Both the position numbers and the translations under genes were made by a program. Below, piece by piece: positions 1 to 7,582 of a DNA stretch of 39,327 nucleotides. The notes beneath the pieces were generated by a model. The model made no database searches and was not told the DNA's origin. It was given only the letters and a program-made list of their open reading frames with translations. The stretch covers positions 1 through 39,327 of IMG/VR virus record IMGVR_UViG_3300035698_021947; one strand, 5' to 3'. How positions within the stretch are numbered: position 1 is the first letter of the stretch; every line of letters starts with the position of its first letter. The DNA comes from a virus.

Positions 1-264
1 ATCCAAACTTTTTAAAGCAAACTGTAATGTCTGTGAATTAACCTCTTTTAACAAAATAGTATTTTTGTGTTTTTTTAATTCAGTAAGTGTTTTTGCTTGT
101 CCATAGTAATTATCAGTTTTTTTATCTATCTGATATTGTCCTTTTCTTTCATTTAAAAAGTGATTGTAAATATATCGAACACAACCAAAGTGTTTATCTA
201 ACAAAATTTTTTGCTCATTGTTTGGCAATAATTCAAACTTATATGTTCTATGTATTGTCTTCAC
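1..264 (-). CDS. tnpB: TnpB-type nuclease, N-terminal part (runs off left edge)
   Basis: N-terminal 88 codons of a TnpB (IS200/IS605 OrfB-like) protein, in known cases an RNA-guided DNA nuclease. Translating the minus strand gives VKTIHRTYKFELLPNNEQ, then FGCVRYIYNHFL, then LLKEVNSQTLQFALKSLD. These match in order the conserved N-terminal pattern of the family (Y..L.P...Q, FG..R..YN, L.EV.SQ.LQ.AL..LD). The start must be GTG at 264, because an in-frame TAA lies just upstream and no ATG is available. The RuvC catalytic residues and zinc ribbon lie outside the window, so integrity cannot be judged. No tnpA is visible. A hairpin repeat typical of IS605-family ends lies about 65 bases upstream. 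Confidence 0.85.
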   Translation of the reverse strand, partial: MKTIHRTYKFELLPNNEQKILLDKHFGCVRYIYNHFLNERKGQYQIDKKTDNYYGQAKTLTELKKHKNTILLKEVNSQTLQFALKSLD

Positions 265-330
265 TCTGTTGTTATTAAATAGTCTAATATTTTATAAAAT
301 CAACCTTATTTGTAACTTTTTAAGAAACTT

Positions 331-418
331 TTCGTATGTTTAAATATTAACTGGCAATTCATCCAATCCACACTAAGTGATGAATGGGTTTTATTGCTCT
401 GTGTTTATAAAAAATAAA
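331..418 (+). repeat. 88-base hairpin repeat, copy 1 (IS200/IS605-like end)
   Basis: About 87% identical to the reverse complement of 20562-20650. The core can fold: GGCAA at 353-357 pairs with TTGCT at 394-398 (one G-T pair), and TTCATC at 358-363 pairs with GATGAA at 379-384. A GCAATTCAT...TTTTxTTGC arrangement is what I remember from IS605-family right ends and TnpB guide-RNA scaffolds. It lies between divergent genes, upstream of the tnpB start. It could be a transposon end, a remnant, or a regulatory hairpin, since both copies also precede a gene in the same orientation. Confidence 0.6.
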
Positions 419-489
419 ATTTTTAAATTTTATACTATTTTCTTTGATTTTTATAATATTTTTTTTTATATTTAAATAAAAAGCAAATT

Positions 490-969
490 ATGAAAATAAT
501 ATTTACAAGCCAAAAAAACTTAAGTCTTAAAGAAATAAAACTTTTCTTAATGGACAAAAATGGATTTGAGAATCTAGTTAATTTAAAAATGGGAGAAATT
601 GTTTTTTCAGAAACAACAATCTTAACTAATTCGCTAAGAATATATGGAAGAAAAGATATTATTAAAATTGAAGACTTTGAAAAACCTGCCCATTTAAAAT
701 ATAACAAATCATATCAAAAAAATGATTTACAATTAAATCAAGAATTTGAAAAACACTTAGAAAAAAATAAGGCAGTTTCAAATAAAGAGGAAATAAAAGA
801 AGAGAAAATAGCTACTCAAGAAGAAATAGTTACCAAGCTTGATAAAATTAAAAAAGAAGTTAGAGAATATAAAAAAACAAAAAGCAAAAAAAGAAAAAGT
901 GTTAAAAAAGTTGGAAGACCGAAAAAGAGAGGTCCAAAAAAAGGAACAAAAAGAAAAAAGAAAATTTAA
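490..969 (+). CDS. Hypothetical protein with lysine-rich, AT-hook-like tail
   Basis: 159 residues, not assigned to a family. The first ~75 residues look globular. Residues ~85-115 are Glu/Lys-rich and probably helical. The last ~35 residues are extremely basic and contain VGRPKKRGPKKGTKRKKK, which resembles an AT-hook (GRP core with flanking Lys/Arg) and suggests binding to AT-rich DNA or RNA. ATG at 490 follows an A-rich leader without a Shine-Dalgarno sequence. It heads a plus-strand run (490-3224) that begins just after hairpin repeat copy 1. DNA binding is inferred from composition only. Confidence 0.7.
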   Translation: MKIIFTSQKNLSLKEIKLFLMDKNGFENLVNLKMGEIVFSETTILTNSLRIYGRKDIIKIEDFEKPAHLKYNKSYQKNDLQLNQEFEKHLEKNKAVSNKEEIKEEKIATQEEIVTKLDKIKKEVREYKKTKSKKRKSVKKVGRPKKRGPKKGTKRKKKI

Positions 970-977
970 GGTAGCTT

Positions 978-1241
978 ATGCAACAAGTATTTAAACTAAA
1001 CAAAAGACAATTTGAAAAAAAGACAATGACTGTTTTTAAAAACTGTTTAGTGAAATTTTTTAAATGCCAATCAATAAGAGGTTTTTTATTAAATGAAGTT
1101 GATCAGGTTTTTAAGTTTAAAAAAACATATAAAATTAATTCCATTTTTATGAAAGATAAAAAAGAGCATTGGGGAAAATATAAAATTGAAGATTGTGATG
1201 ATAACAAACACATGTTTCTTACTATAATTTATGGAAAATAA
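978..1241 (+). CDS. Small hypothetical protein
   Basis: 87 residues, basic and unrecognised. It starts 8 bases after the previous stop and overlaps the next gene by 11 bases, so the three genes are probably co-transcribed and translationally coupled. The start at 978 has AAGG a few bases upstream, one of few Shine-Dalgarno-like hints here. The C-terminal part (HWGKYKIEDCDDNKHMFLTIIYGK) mixes hydrophobic and charged residues as in a small folded domain; no motif is recognised. Confidence 0.6.
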   Translation: MQQVFKLNKRQFEKKTMTVFKNCLVKFFKCQSIRGFLLNEVDQVFKFKKTYKINSIFMKDKKEHWGKYKIEDCDDNKHMFLTIIYGK

Positions 1242-2007
1242 ATTAACAAATAAAGAAAAATATATCAAAACACTGTTTATTCCAAATCAAAAAAATTCAA
1301 AAAAAGAATCTTTAAGTGAAGAAAAGGTTCTTAATATTATTAAAAAAATTTCAGCAATAGGAAATAGGGCTGGATATGTTGGTTTAAACATTAGTCAAAA
1401 TAAAGAGAAGGCAGAAAAAAGAAAACATAAATATGATGTTTGGATTGCCAAGGAAGTAAAAAAAGATTTAAACCTACTTGAAAAATCAAATGATTTATGT
1501 TTAATTTTGGACTGGGCGATATCAACAACTTGTGATTTATTTCAATACAATTTTAATGCAGCAAAACTTAAACAAGACTTATGGCATAAGGACTTAATAA
1601 AAAATTTAAACATACAGGAAATAAAACAACAGAAAGTAGATTTAAGTAGAATATTATATAGGTGTTCTGATGAGGATTTTTTTATATATATGCTTTCAGA
1701 GGATGATTTAACATATGAAGGAAGACAAATGAAAAACTGCATTGGACAAAAACACTATAAAAACAAATTAAAAAACAACAAAAGCCTTTATATTTCCTTG
1801 AGAGATAAAGATAATGAACCACACATCACAACAGAAATTGACATAGAATCAAAAACAATAATACAACAGTTTGGAAAAACTAATAAAAAACCACAACAAA
1901 AATACATAGAAAAAATATTAGAATTTGTTTTATTTTATACTAATTATAATTGGATAAATGATAAAAACAAAATAAAAGCCTTGAACTTAAATAATTTAAT
2001 GTACTAA
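1231..2007 (+). CDS. PcfJ-like domain protein
   Basis: 258 residues. The C-terminal half (~148-236) fits the PcfJ-like pattern: QMKNCIGQKHY (family M..C.G.Y), then a short linker, LYISLRD, PHITTEID and IIQQFGKTNKKP (family I.Q..G..N..P). PcfJ-like domains occur on conjugative plasmids and in phages; their biochemical role is not established. The N-terminal half is Lys-rich with no recognised motif. The gene overlaps its upstream neighbour by 11 bases and is 12 bases from the next. A second, larger PcfJ-like protein lies at 10212-12119. The domain call rests on motif recall, not a search. Confidence 0.6.
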   Translation: MENKLTNKEKYIKTLFIPNQKNSKKESLSEEKVLNIIKKISAIGNRAGYVGLNISQNKEKAEKRKHKYDVWIAKEVKKDLNLLEKSNDLCLILDWAISTTCDLFQYNFNAAKLKQDLWHKDLIKNLNIQEIKQQKVDLSRILYRCSDEDFFIYMLSEDDLTYEGRQMKNCIGQKHYKNKLKNNKSLYISLRDKDNEPHITTEIDIESKTIIQQFGKTNKKPQQKYIEKILEFVLFYTNYNWINDKNKIKALNLNNLMY

Positions 2008-2019
2008 AAAATAAAATTT

Positions 2020-2823
2020 ATGAAAAATGTAATAAAATTTATAACAAAAAACTACAGAATAATATTTTCAATATTGTTTCTTTTATTAATAATGCTTTTA
2101 ATGAACCAATGTAGAGTAAGTAGAAAACTAAGAAGAACAATTGAAATTGAGAAATTAAAAGCACAACAAAATATGAGCGCTCTTAATGATACGGTTTCTT
2201 TTTATAAAAACAAAAACGGAGATGAAAGTTTTGCAAAAGCAATTGCAATTATGTCAAAAAAAGAATTAATAGAAAAATATCCAGATTTATATGAAAGTTT
2301 AAACAATGAATTTGGAGAAGTTAAATATATTACTCAATATGAAATAATCTATAAAGACACTGGTAGTGTAAAAAACATTGTTTCAAAATTAAGCAAAGAC
2401 CATTATTCATTATATTCTGAATATCATAGTTTAGGTGGTAGCATATGTTTAAAGAGTTCAAGTTCATTTTTTGCAAAAGTAAATTTTCTTAATCCAGAAC
2501 ATACAGAGTTTGATTTAAACATAACAAATGATATAACAACATACCACGACATTGAAATGAAGTTTGGTGTTACTACTGGAATAAAAAAAGATGATGATGG
2601 AATATGTAGGATTTTTATTACTCCAGATAATAACAAATTCATTGTAACGGATATTAAAGGAGCAGACGTATCAAACCAGATATATAATACAGATAATTTA
2701 AAAAAGAAAAAATGGGGAATTGGACCAAATATTGGATATGGTGTTATGTTTGGTAATGAAAATAAACTGTATCACGGATTGTATCTTGGATTAAGCTTTC
2801 ATTATTCTTTATTTGAATTTTAA
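2020..2823 (+). CDS. Membrane-anchored protein with coiled coil and C-terminal beta segment; possible spanin
   Basis: 267 residues. Residues ~12-29 (IIFSILFLLLIMLLMN) form one strong transmembrane helix, followed by a charged, probably coiled-coil stretch (VSRKLRRTIEIEKLKAQQN). The C-terminus reads WGIGPNIGYGVMFG then GLYLGLSFHYSLFEF: alternating Gly/aromatic beta strands ending in Phe, as in outer-membrane beta proteins. Inner-membrane anchor, periplasmic helix and outer-membrane-like tail are the layout expected of a protein bridging both membranes, as spanins do. Proteins of this shape are common in Bacteroidetes phages. It is not next to the amidase (15666-16565), so the lysis role is inference. 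Confidence 0.6.
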   Translation: MKNVIKFITKNYRIIFSILFLLLIMLLMNQCRVSRKLRRTIEIEKLKAQQNMSALNDTVSFYKNKNGDESFAKAIAIMSKKELIEKYPDLYESLNNEFGEVKYITQYEIIYKDTGSVKNIVSKLSKDHYSLYSEYHSLGGSICLKSSSSFFAKVNFLNPEHTEFDLNITNDITTYHDIEMKFGVTTGIKKDDDGICRIFITPDNNKFIVTDIKGADVSNQIYNTDNLKKKKWGIGPNIGYGVMFGNENKLYHGLYLGLSFHYSLFEF

Positions 2824-2833
2824 AAATTTCACA

Positions 2834-2841
2834 TATTTATA
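2834..2841 (+). promoter_or_regulatory. Candidate late promoter box TATTTATA
   Basis: TATTTATA followed by a long A-run, 17 bases before the ATG at 2859. One of the recurrent octamers proposed as the phage late promoter. Confidence 0.5.
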
Positions 2842-2858
2842 AAAAAAACAATTAGATT

Positions 2859-3224
2859 ATGGAATATCAAGAATATAAGTTTAGAGTTTCCCATGATAAT
2901 GGAAGTGTGATATTAAAAACTAAAGCTTCCAGTGAAGAAGCAGCAATAAACATAATTATGAAAGCAGAGGGATGTCCAAAGAGAGCATTAGAAAGAATTG
3001 ATGAATCTACAAGATATACAGAATTATGTGGAATAACAGAGAATAAAACAAAAAAACAACTTATAAATGAGCAATATCAAGATAAGGTTATTAAAAAAAA
3101 GATACTAAAAGAAGAACTTGATCCTAATGAATTTGATATTATTGAATTTTCGAAAGATGAATATGATAACGAAGAGGAAAAACAAGATAGTGTTCTATAT
3201 AAAATGAAAAACAAAAAAAAATAA
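2859..3224 (+). CDS. Hypothetical protein with small N-terminal alpha/beta domain
   Basis: 121 residues. The first ~45 (YKFRVSHDNGSVILKTKA, then SSEEAAINIIMKAEGCP) predict strand-strand-helix and resemble short phage domains with an E-A-I...E-x-C-P pattern that I cannot name. The rest is highly charged (DEYDNEEEKQ near the end) and likely flexible. It has its own TATTTATA box. It ends one base before the convergent gene at 3226, with no terminator visible between them. Confidence 0.65.
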   Translation: MEYQEYKFRVSHDNGSVILKTKASSEEAAINIIMKAEGCPKRALERIDESTRYTELCGITENKTKKQLINEQYQDKVIKKKILKEELDPNEFDIIEFSKDEYDNEEEKQDSVLYKMKNKKK

Positions 3225-3225
3225 C

Positions 3226-3495
3226 CTATTTCTTTCTAAAATTAAAAAGCTTATTTTTTTTCTTATTTTTATAGTCTTCTGCGGTTTCTGTTTTAACTTT
3301 TGTTTTAACGCCTTCAAGACCATCAAATCCCTGACTTAATACTGTTGTTACAATTTCATTAGAAACAAGCTTTAACGTCCTCTGTTTGTCTTCTGGGGAA
3401 CCACTCTCATTATTCCAAAGAGCTACTTTATTATATACAATTCGAACTAATTTATCAATATCAAGCATATATTTCTCATTACTATTGTTTTCCAT
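3226..3495 (-). CDS. Small hypothetical protein
   Basis: 89 residues from ATG at 3495 (MENNSNEKYMLDIDKLV). An upstream in-frame start at 3552 is unlikely because it would run through the promoter region and into the divergent gene at 3531. The body is helical (KLVRIVYNKVALWNNE, TLKLVSNEIVTTVLSQG) with a basic tail (NKKKNKLFNFRKK). No family recognised. It stands alone on the minus strand between two plus genes, and shares a 35-base divergent control region with 3531. Confidence 0.6.
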   Translation of the reverse strand: MENNSNEKYMLDIDKLVRIVYNKVALWNNESGSPEDKQRTLKLVSNEIVTTVLSQGFDGLEGVKTKVKTETAEDYKNKKKNKLFNFRKK

Positions 3496-3509
3496 AAAAA
3501 AGTTTTTTA

Positions 3510-3517
3510 TATTTATA
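3510..3517 (+). promoter_or_regulatory. Candidate divergent promoter (TATTTATA / TATAAATA)
   Basis: The plus strand reads TATTTATA 13 bases before the ATG at 3531; the minus strand reads TATAAATATAAAAAAC 14 bases before the ATG at 3495. The near-symmetric AT element could serve both genes. Confidence 0.45.
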
Positions 3518-3530
3518 TAAAACAAAAATA

Positions 3531-4424
3531 ATGAATAAATCTGAAAAAACAAAATTAATTACAGATTCTTTTATAAATAAAATACTAGATGGAGAATGGG
3601 AATTGTTAAATGAGAGTATGATAATCCATTTGGTAAAAAACGCAAATTATGATATTTTAAAAGATTATATAATAGCAGAAAATGAAATAATTTATAAAAA
3701 CATTCAATGGGGTCGAGTCAATAGAAAAAAAATACTAAGAGTAATATCAAGAAATTTTGATATTACTAGTGAAGTAGATATAGGTAAATATAAATTTTCA
3801 ATAAAAGAAGCAAAATATTTAATTAAATCAAATCCAACAATAACTAAAGCGTTAAAAGTAAATTTTAAAACATTAAAAAAACTAGATGCATTTATAATGT
3901 TAAAAACAGGTCATGAATATTTTTTAGATAAAATACAAATAAACAAATTTAATTTCACATCAAAAGAAATTTATGAAATATTAGAAGTGTTTAATTTTAA
4001 CAAATTTGTGTTTAATAGTGTTAACAATAAAAAACTAAATAAATATCACATATCAAACATTATAAAACATACAGACACTATGTTTATAAAACAATTAGAT
4101 TTAAGTAAATTAACAGCTAAGAAATGGTGTGAAATTTTAAAAAAAAAACCCTACTTGTTGGAATATTGTAATTTAGAATTATTTGTAAAGGCTGATATAT
4201 ATTACTCTGTTTTGTTATTGTCTATATTTCGAAACAATGATTTAATATATTTAATAAAAGACAGAAAAGATTATAAACAAGAACTGTCTCCTTTGGGTTG
4301 GCAAAAATTAATTATAAATATGCCAAATGAGTTTATAGATGAATGTCCGTTGTTTTGTTTAAATGAAAATAATTGGAATGCTATTTTTAATTATCATCCA
4401 GAATTAATAACATATAAGAATTAA
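3531..4424 (+). CDS. Hypothetical helical-repeat protein
   Basis: 297 residues. It has no recognised enzyme motif but shows degenerate ~25-30-residue units of the form L-x-x-x-x-W-x-x-I-L-x-x-x-P-x-L-x-x-x-C: LSKLTAKKWCEILKKKPYLL, LSPLGWQKLIINMPNEFI and LNENNWNAIFNYHPELI, with weaker copies toward the N-terminus (FTSKEIYEILEVFNF). Such repeats usually build a helical solenoid for protein contacts. It is an isolated plus-strand gene with its own TATTTATA box, convergent with 4434. Function unknown. Confidence 0.65.
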   Translation: MNKSEKTKLITDSFINKILDGEWELLNESMIIHLVKNANYDILKDYIIAENEIIYKNIQWGRVNRKKILRVISRNFDITSEVDIGKYKFSIKEAKYLIKSNPTITKALKVNFKTLKKLDAFIMLKTGHEYFLDKIQINKFNFTSKEIYEILEVFNFNKFVFNSVNNKKLNKYHISNIIKHTDTMFIKQLDLSKLTAKKWCEILKKKPYLLEYCNLELFVKADIYYSVLLLSIFRNNDLIYLIKDRKDYKQELSPLGWQKLIINMPNEFIDECPLFCLNENNWNAIFNYHPELITYKN

Positions 4425-4433
4425 TTGTTGTTA

Positions 4434-4676
4434 TTAGCTTTTTAGTGTCTTTGTTAATAAATTTCCCAATTCTCCCAGACTTTTGATTGCAATTTTTACA
4501 GAATCTAAAACCTTTTCATCATCATCGTTTTCAATGTGTGTTTTAAAATCAGCAATATCACTATAAACTCTTTCTTTACATGTGTCTTGGTTTTTTGTAT
4601 CTATTAATTCATTTATTTCTTTTGAATTAACGATTATTTCCCAAATTTGCTTTTTAATTTTATCTTCATTTATCAT
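4434..4676 (-). CDS. Small hypothetical protein
   Basis: 80 residues, acidic, predicted all-helical (KKQIWEIIVNSKEINELI; SVKIAIKSLGELGNLLTKTL). It starts 13 bases after the stop of the 679-residue gene upstream, so it is probably the last cistron of that transcript. No motif recognised. It is convergent with 3531-4424; only 9 bases separate the two stops and no hairpin is evident. Confidence 0.55.
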   Translation of the reverse strand: MINEDKIKKQIWEIIVNSKEINELIDTKNQDTCKERVYSDIADFKTHIENDDDEKVLDSVKIAIKSLGELGNLLTKTLKS

Positions 4677-4689
4677 AACTGCTTTTCTG

Positions 4690-6729
4690 TTAGTTTTTAA
4701 ACTTAGGATTTGGAACTATTTTATTTGTATAATGATCCATTAAAAAAGCTTTATTTTCATTTAAATCTTGTTTTAAAACTTTATATACTACCAATCCAGT
4801 ATTTGTTTTTGGAATGATTTCAAATTCATTATCACAACCTTCAACTCCATCACATGCTGGCGAAGAATCTAAATGTGTTTCCAAGTTCTGTTCTGTATTT
4901 TTTTCAAATTCACTTTCCACATAGTCATTGTATTGATTTCCTTCTATTTCTTTATTATCATCTTTAATATTTTCAAAAGAAACAGTTTCAATTAACTGAT
5001 TAAATCGTGCTTTTTCTTCATCACTACTTAATTTTTCAGTTATTACATATCTTTTATTAACTCCATTTATTTTGTTTTCTACCAGAGAAGAAATTTTTCT
5101 TTGTGATAATCTAACTTTTCTTTTATATGATTCTTCTAGTTTTTCTGCTTCTGTTTCTAGTTGACTTGTACTTCCGTGTCCAGTTCTAGCTAATTCTTCT
5201 TTACTGTTTACATCAACATCATGAAGACCAAGTACGTAGTTTTTTTTCATTCCTTTTGGAACATTCAAATTTTGTTGACCTGGCTCAAACTCTACATCTA
5301 CAACATAAGTTCCATCTTTTCTAACCATTCTCCCTCTTTTTCGCTTCATTTCTCCATATGGAGTTTTTTTCACTTCTTCATTGATTCTATATTGTTTTGG
5401 CACATTATCTTTATCAGCAACAACGTTTCCTTCTTCTCCTATTGATTTATCTCTAAATTCTCTTTTAATTGTGTTTCCAAGTGGTGTTGCATATGCTCCA
5501 CCCGTAGATGTTCCTTCATTATCAGTTGGTGTTGTTTCTCCACCAATTGGACCAGATACTCCACCAGGTGCAGTAGTTATCTCATTTATATCATCTTCTC
5601 CTTCTTCTTCTCCTTTTAACAATTCTTTCTTTTCACCATCAGAATCAATTGTAATTTTTTTATCTACTTCTTTTTCTTCTAATTCATCTATGGTATCATT
5701 GTTAAGCATTTCAACAATATCTTCAACAGAACCAAGGAATCCAGCTGCATAATCATCACCCTTTTCAGATGTATTGTCTGTTGGAAAATCTTCAATCCAC
5801 AACTCTCCATTATCGCTTCCAAACCAAATATTATAATGATTTTCGTTTATTTCAACGTTTGCATAAGGTCCTTGATATTTATCAAAGCCTTTAATATCAT
5901 TAACAACAACGTTATCAACAGAATTTTCTATTTCTTTAACATTTATTTCTAATTGTTTTTTCCAATCTTGGAATTCTGGATCATTATCATCCCACTCCCC
6001 AGTTTCAATTATTAAATTTTCTTGAAGTTTTTGTTTTGTTAGGTTTTTTATTTCTTTTAGGTCTCCTTCTAACAATTTTTTTATTGACATTTTATTTTCC
6101 ATAACAGTAGATGCGTTTTGTTTTTTTTCTATTTTATCGTCTTGTCCAATTTTTGTTCCAATTAGATATGCTGCTTCTGCTTTACATATATCAGAAAACA
6201 TATCTTCTAGTTGTTTTTTAAATTTTTTAGTATCAGCTATATTTGGAATACTTGTTTTCTTTTCTAGTTTTCTTATAGCATATGTATCACCATCACTTTG
6301 TTGGTGAAACCCTGAATCTTCGGTGTTTTTATATGTAATATTTAAATTTTCACCTTGTATGTTAATATAAATTTCACTTACAAGTTTTTTCCCTCCAAAT
6401 GTTGTAATTTTCTGCATATTAGAAATCAATGGTGCAGAATCTTCACTTCCAGAGTATTTTTTTGGGTATGAAATTGTTACATTAACTTTAGATTCAGCAG
6501 TACCTTTTCCCCCACTCTTATCTTCATCAGTTTCTTTATCATTATCTTTAGCATAAACAAAATAATAGCCACTTTTTTCTTGAAAACCCATATTTCTAAA
6601 TGCTTGATATGTTTTTTCTTTAGCTATCTCTTTTATAAGCTTATCGACTAATTTTTTAATTTCTTTTCTTTTTGTAAAATCTTCCGTTTCCTTTTTTATT
6701 CCTTCTGGATATGTATTATATTTTTCCAT
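4690..6729 (-). CDS. Large hypothetical protein, probably virion-associated
   Basis: 679 residues from ATG at 6729; a TTG two codons upstream is less likely. The N-terminus has a Lys/Glu helix (EIKKLVDKLIKEIAKEK). Residues ~215-250 form another amphipathic helix. Near residues 385-430 is a low-complexity Gly/Thr/Pro linker (GGVSGPIGGETTPTDNEG, then TSTGGAYATPLGNTIKREF). A Lys/Glu-rich helical part follows (KLEESYKRKVRLSQRKISSL). No enzyme motif. Linkers of this T-G-G-x-Y-x-T-P type occur, in my recollection, in structural proteins of large phages. It has its own TATTTATA box and a terminator-like hairpin upstream, suggesting independent late expression. Confidence 0.6.
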   Translation of the reverse strand: MEKYNTYPEGIKKETEDFTKRKEIKKLVDKLIKEIAKEKTYQAFRNMGFQEKSGYYFVYAKDNDKETDEDKSGGKGTAESKVNVTISYPKKYSGSEDSAPLISNMQKITTFGGKKLVSEIYINIQGENLNITYKNTEDSGFHQQSDGDTYAIRKLEKKTSIPNIADTKKFKKQLEDMFSDICKAEAAYLIGTKIGQDDKIEKKQNASTVMENKMSIKKLLEGDLKEIKNLTKQKLQENLIIETGEWDDNDPEFQDWKKQLEINVKEIENSVDNVVVNDIKGFDKYQGPYANVEINENHYNIWFGSDNGELWIEDFPTDNTSEKGDDYAAGFLGSVEDIVEMLNNDTIDELEEKEVDKKITIDSDGEKKELLKGEEEGEDDINEITTAPGGVSGPIGGETTPTDNEGTSTGGAYATPLGNTIKREFRDKSIGEEGNVVADKDNVPKQYRINEEVKKTPYGEMKRKRGRMVRKDGTYVVDVEFEPGQQNLNVPKGMKKNYVLGLHDVDVNSKEELARTGHGSTSQLETEAEKLEESYKRKVRLSQRKISSLVENKINGVNKRYVITEKLSSDEEKARFNQLIETVSFENIKDDNKEIEGNQYNDYVESEFEKNTEQNLETHLDSSPACDGVEGCDNEFEIIPKTNTGLVVYKVLKQDLNENKAFLMDHYTNKIVPNPKFKN

Positions 6730-6745
6730 TGACAAATTGTTTTTC

Positions 6746-6753
6746 TATAAATA
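6746..6753 (-). promoter_or_regulatory. Candidate late promoter box TATTTATA
   Basis: On the minus strand TATTTATAGAAAAACA precedes the ATG at 6729 by 16 bases. It lies between the terminator at 6789-6819 and the gene, as a fresh promoter would. Confidence 0.55.
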
Positions 6754-6788
6754 ATCAAAAAAAGTTTTTATTCGATTATTTGTTAAAA

Positions 6789-6819
6789 AAAATAGAGCTT
6801 AAATAATTAGCTCTATTTT
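6789..6819 (-). terminator. Intrinsic terminator
   Basis: Perfect 11-bp stem (AAAATAGAGCT / AGCTCTATTTT) with a 9-base loop, followed on the minus strand by further T residues. It terminates the run ending at 6813; the TAG stop of that gene (6815-6813) lies inside the stem. Confidence 0.8.
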
Positions 6820-7109
6820 ATTAATTTCTTTTTTTTCCAGGATTTCCATGTTTCATAGTCAATTTTAAAACCAGGATTATCATCATATATATTGTTTTTG
6901 TAAAAATATCCAACAAATCTTCTTTTGCTAACTGTTTTTTCCTTGCTTTTTATTTTATAGTCAATATCCATATTATAGTTATCATTAACCTTATAGTTAA
7001 CGCTTTTGTATAGTTTTGTTGCAAAAAACCAAAAATTAAAATTCCAAATTGTATTTTTAATATAGAATCGTAACCGTGAATGTTTCCATATGTTTTTTAA
7101 ATTAATCAT
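6813..7109 (-). CDS. Small basic aromatic-rich hypothetical protein
   Basis: 98 residues from ATG at 7109 (MINLKNIWKHSRLRFYIKN). The earlier in-frame start at 7142 would overlap the upstream gene by 28 bases and is less likely. Very basic and rich in Trp, Tyr and Phe (NTIWNFNFWFFATKLY), ending WKSWKKKKLIK. No family recognised. It follows the gene at 7115 with a 5-base gap; both are small, basic and Trp-rich and may be distant relatives. A strong terminator ends the transcript at its stop codon. Confidence 0.5.
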   Translation of the reverse strand: MINLKNIWKHSRLRFYIKNTIWNFNFWFFATKLYKSVNYKVNDNYNMDIDYKIKSKEKTVSKRRFVGYFYKNNIYDDNPGFKIDYETWKSWKKKKLIK

Positions 7110-7114
7110 TTTAA

Positions 7115-7426
7115 TTAAGAAACTAATTGATAAAATTTCCACAATTTTTTCCTTAAAATCAATTTTCTACTCTGATTAAAACTTGTTCTTCTATGTAAAA
7201 TTACTTGGAAATATAATTTTAAAAAACCAAACATTAAGCTTCTTTGGGAATTATTACTTACATTTTTTATTGGAAAAAATTGTAGTTTATCAGACCATCT
7301 TATTCCATATTTGAATGCTGACCAATTCCAACTAACATTTTCATTTTTCCAAACAATTACAAATCGTGTTGCTTTATAACCAAGTTTTTTTAACTTGTTT
7401 TGTTTTGCTTCTTTAAATATATTCAT
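7115..7426 (-). CDS. Small basic hypothetical protein
   Basis: 103 residues, basic, with many Trp/Phe residues (VSWNWSAFKYGIRWSDKLQF) and a basic C-terminal half. No recognised family. Its composition resembles its downstream neighbour, pointing to a paralogous pair. The 156 bases upstream (7427-7582) contain an open 37-codon stretch ending at 7434 that lacks an ATG, GTG or TTG start; I see nothing else there. Confidence 0.5.
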   Translation of the reverse strand: MNIFKEAKQNKLKKLGYKATRFVIVWKNENVSWNWSAFKYGIRWSDKLQFFPIKNVSNNSQRSLMFGFLKLYFQVILHRRTSFNQSRKLILRKKLWKFYQLVS

Positions 7427-7582
7427 TTTACTATTATTTATATTCTTTTTTTAATTCTTGTCTCAATTTTTTTTGAGTATTTTTTTGTATAAACTTATCT
7501 TTTTTTCTCCCTCTTGGGTTTTTTTGATTTTTTTGTATTTCATGTGATAGTTTTTACTTAAAAAAATACATATTACAAATAA

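Noticed and set aside
87-278. Open frame of 63 codons on the plus strand
   Set aside because: Shadow of the TnpB frame on the minus strand, whose translation matches a conserved family.
331-418. Hairpin repeat as an intrinsic terminator
   Set aside because: The stem is interrupted and not followed by a T-run, copy 1 lies between divergent genes, and a similar copy sits at a gene's 5' side; a transposon end or regulatory element fits better.
5381-5752. 123-codon plus frame, Ser/Pro-rich
   Set aside because: Antisense to the Glu/Gly/Thr-rich part of 4690-6729; Ser-rich translation is typical of antisense to Glu-rich coding sequence.
7435-7442. TATTTATA on the plus strand upstream of a minus gene (7426)
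   Set aside because: Wrong orientation for the minus gene and no plus gene follows; counted as a chance match.
7434-7556. Open minus stretch encoding a basic 37-residue peptide (NPRGRKKDKFIQKNTQKKLR)
   Set aside because: The composition looks protein-like, but no ATG, GTG or TTG start exists in frame after the upstream stop; not called as a gene.
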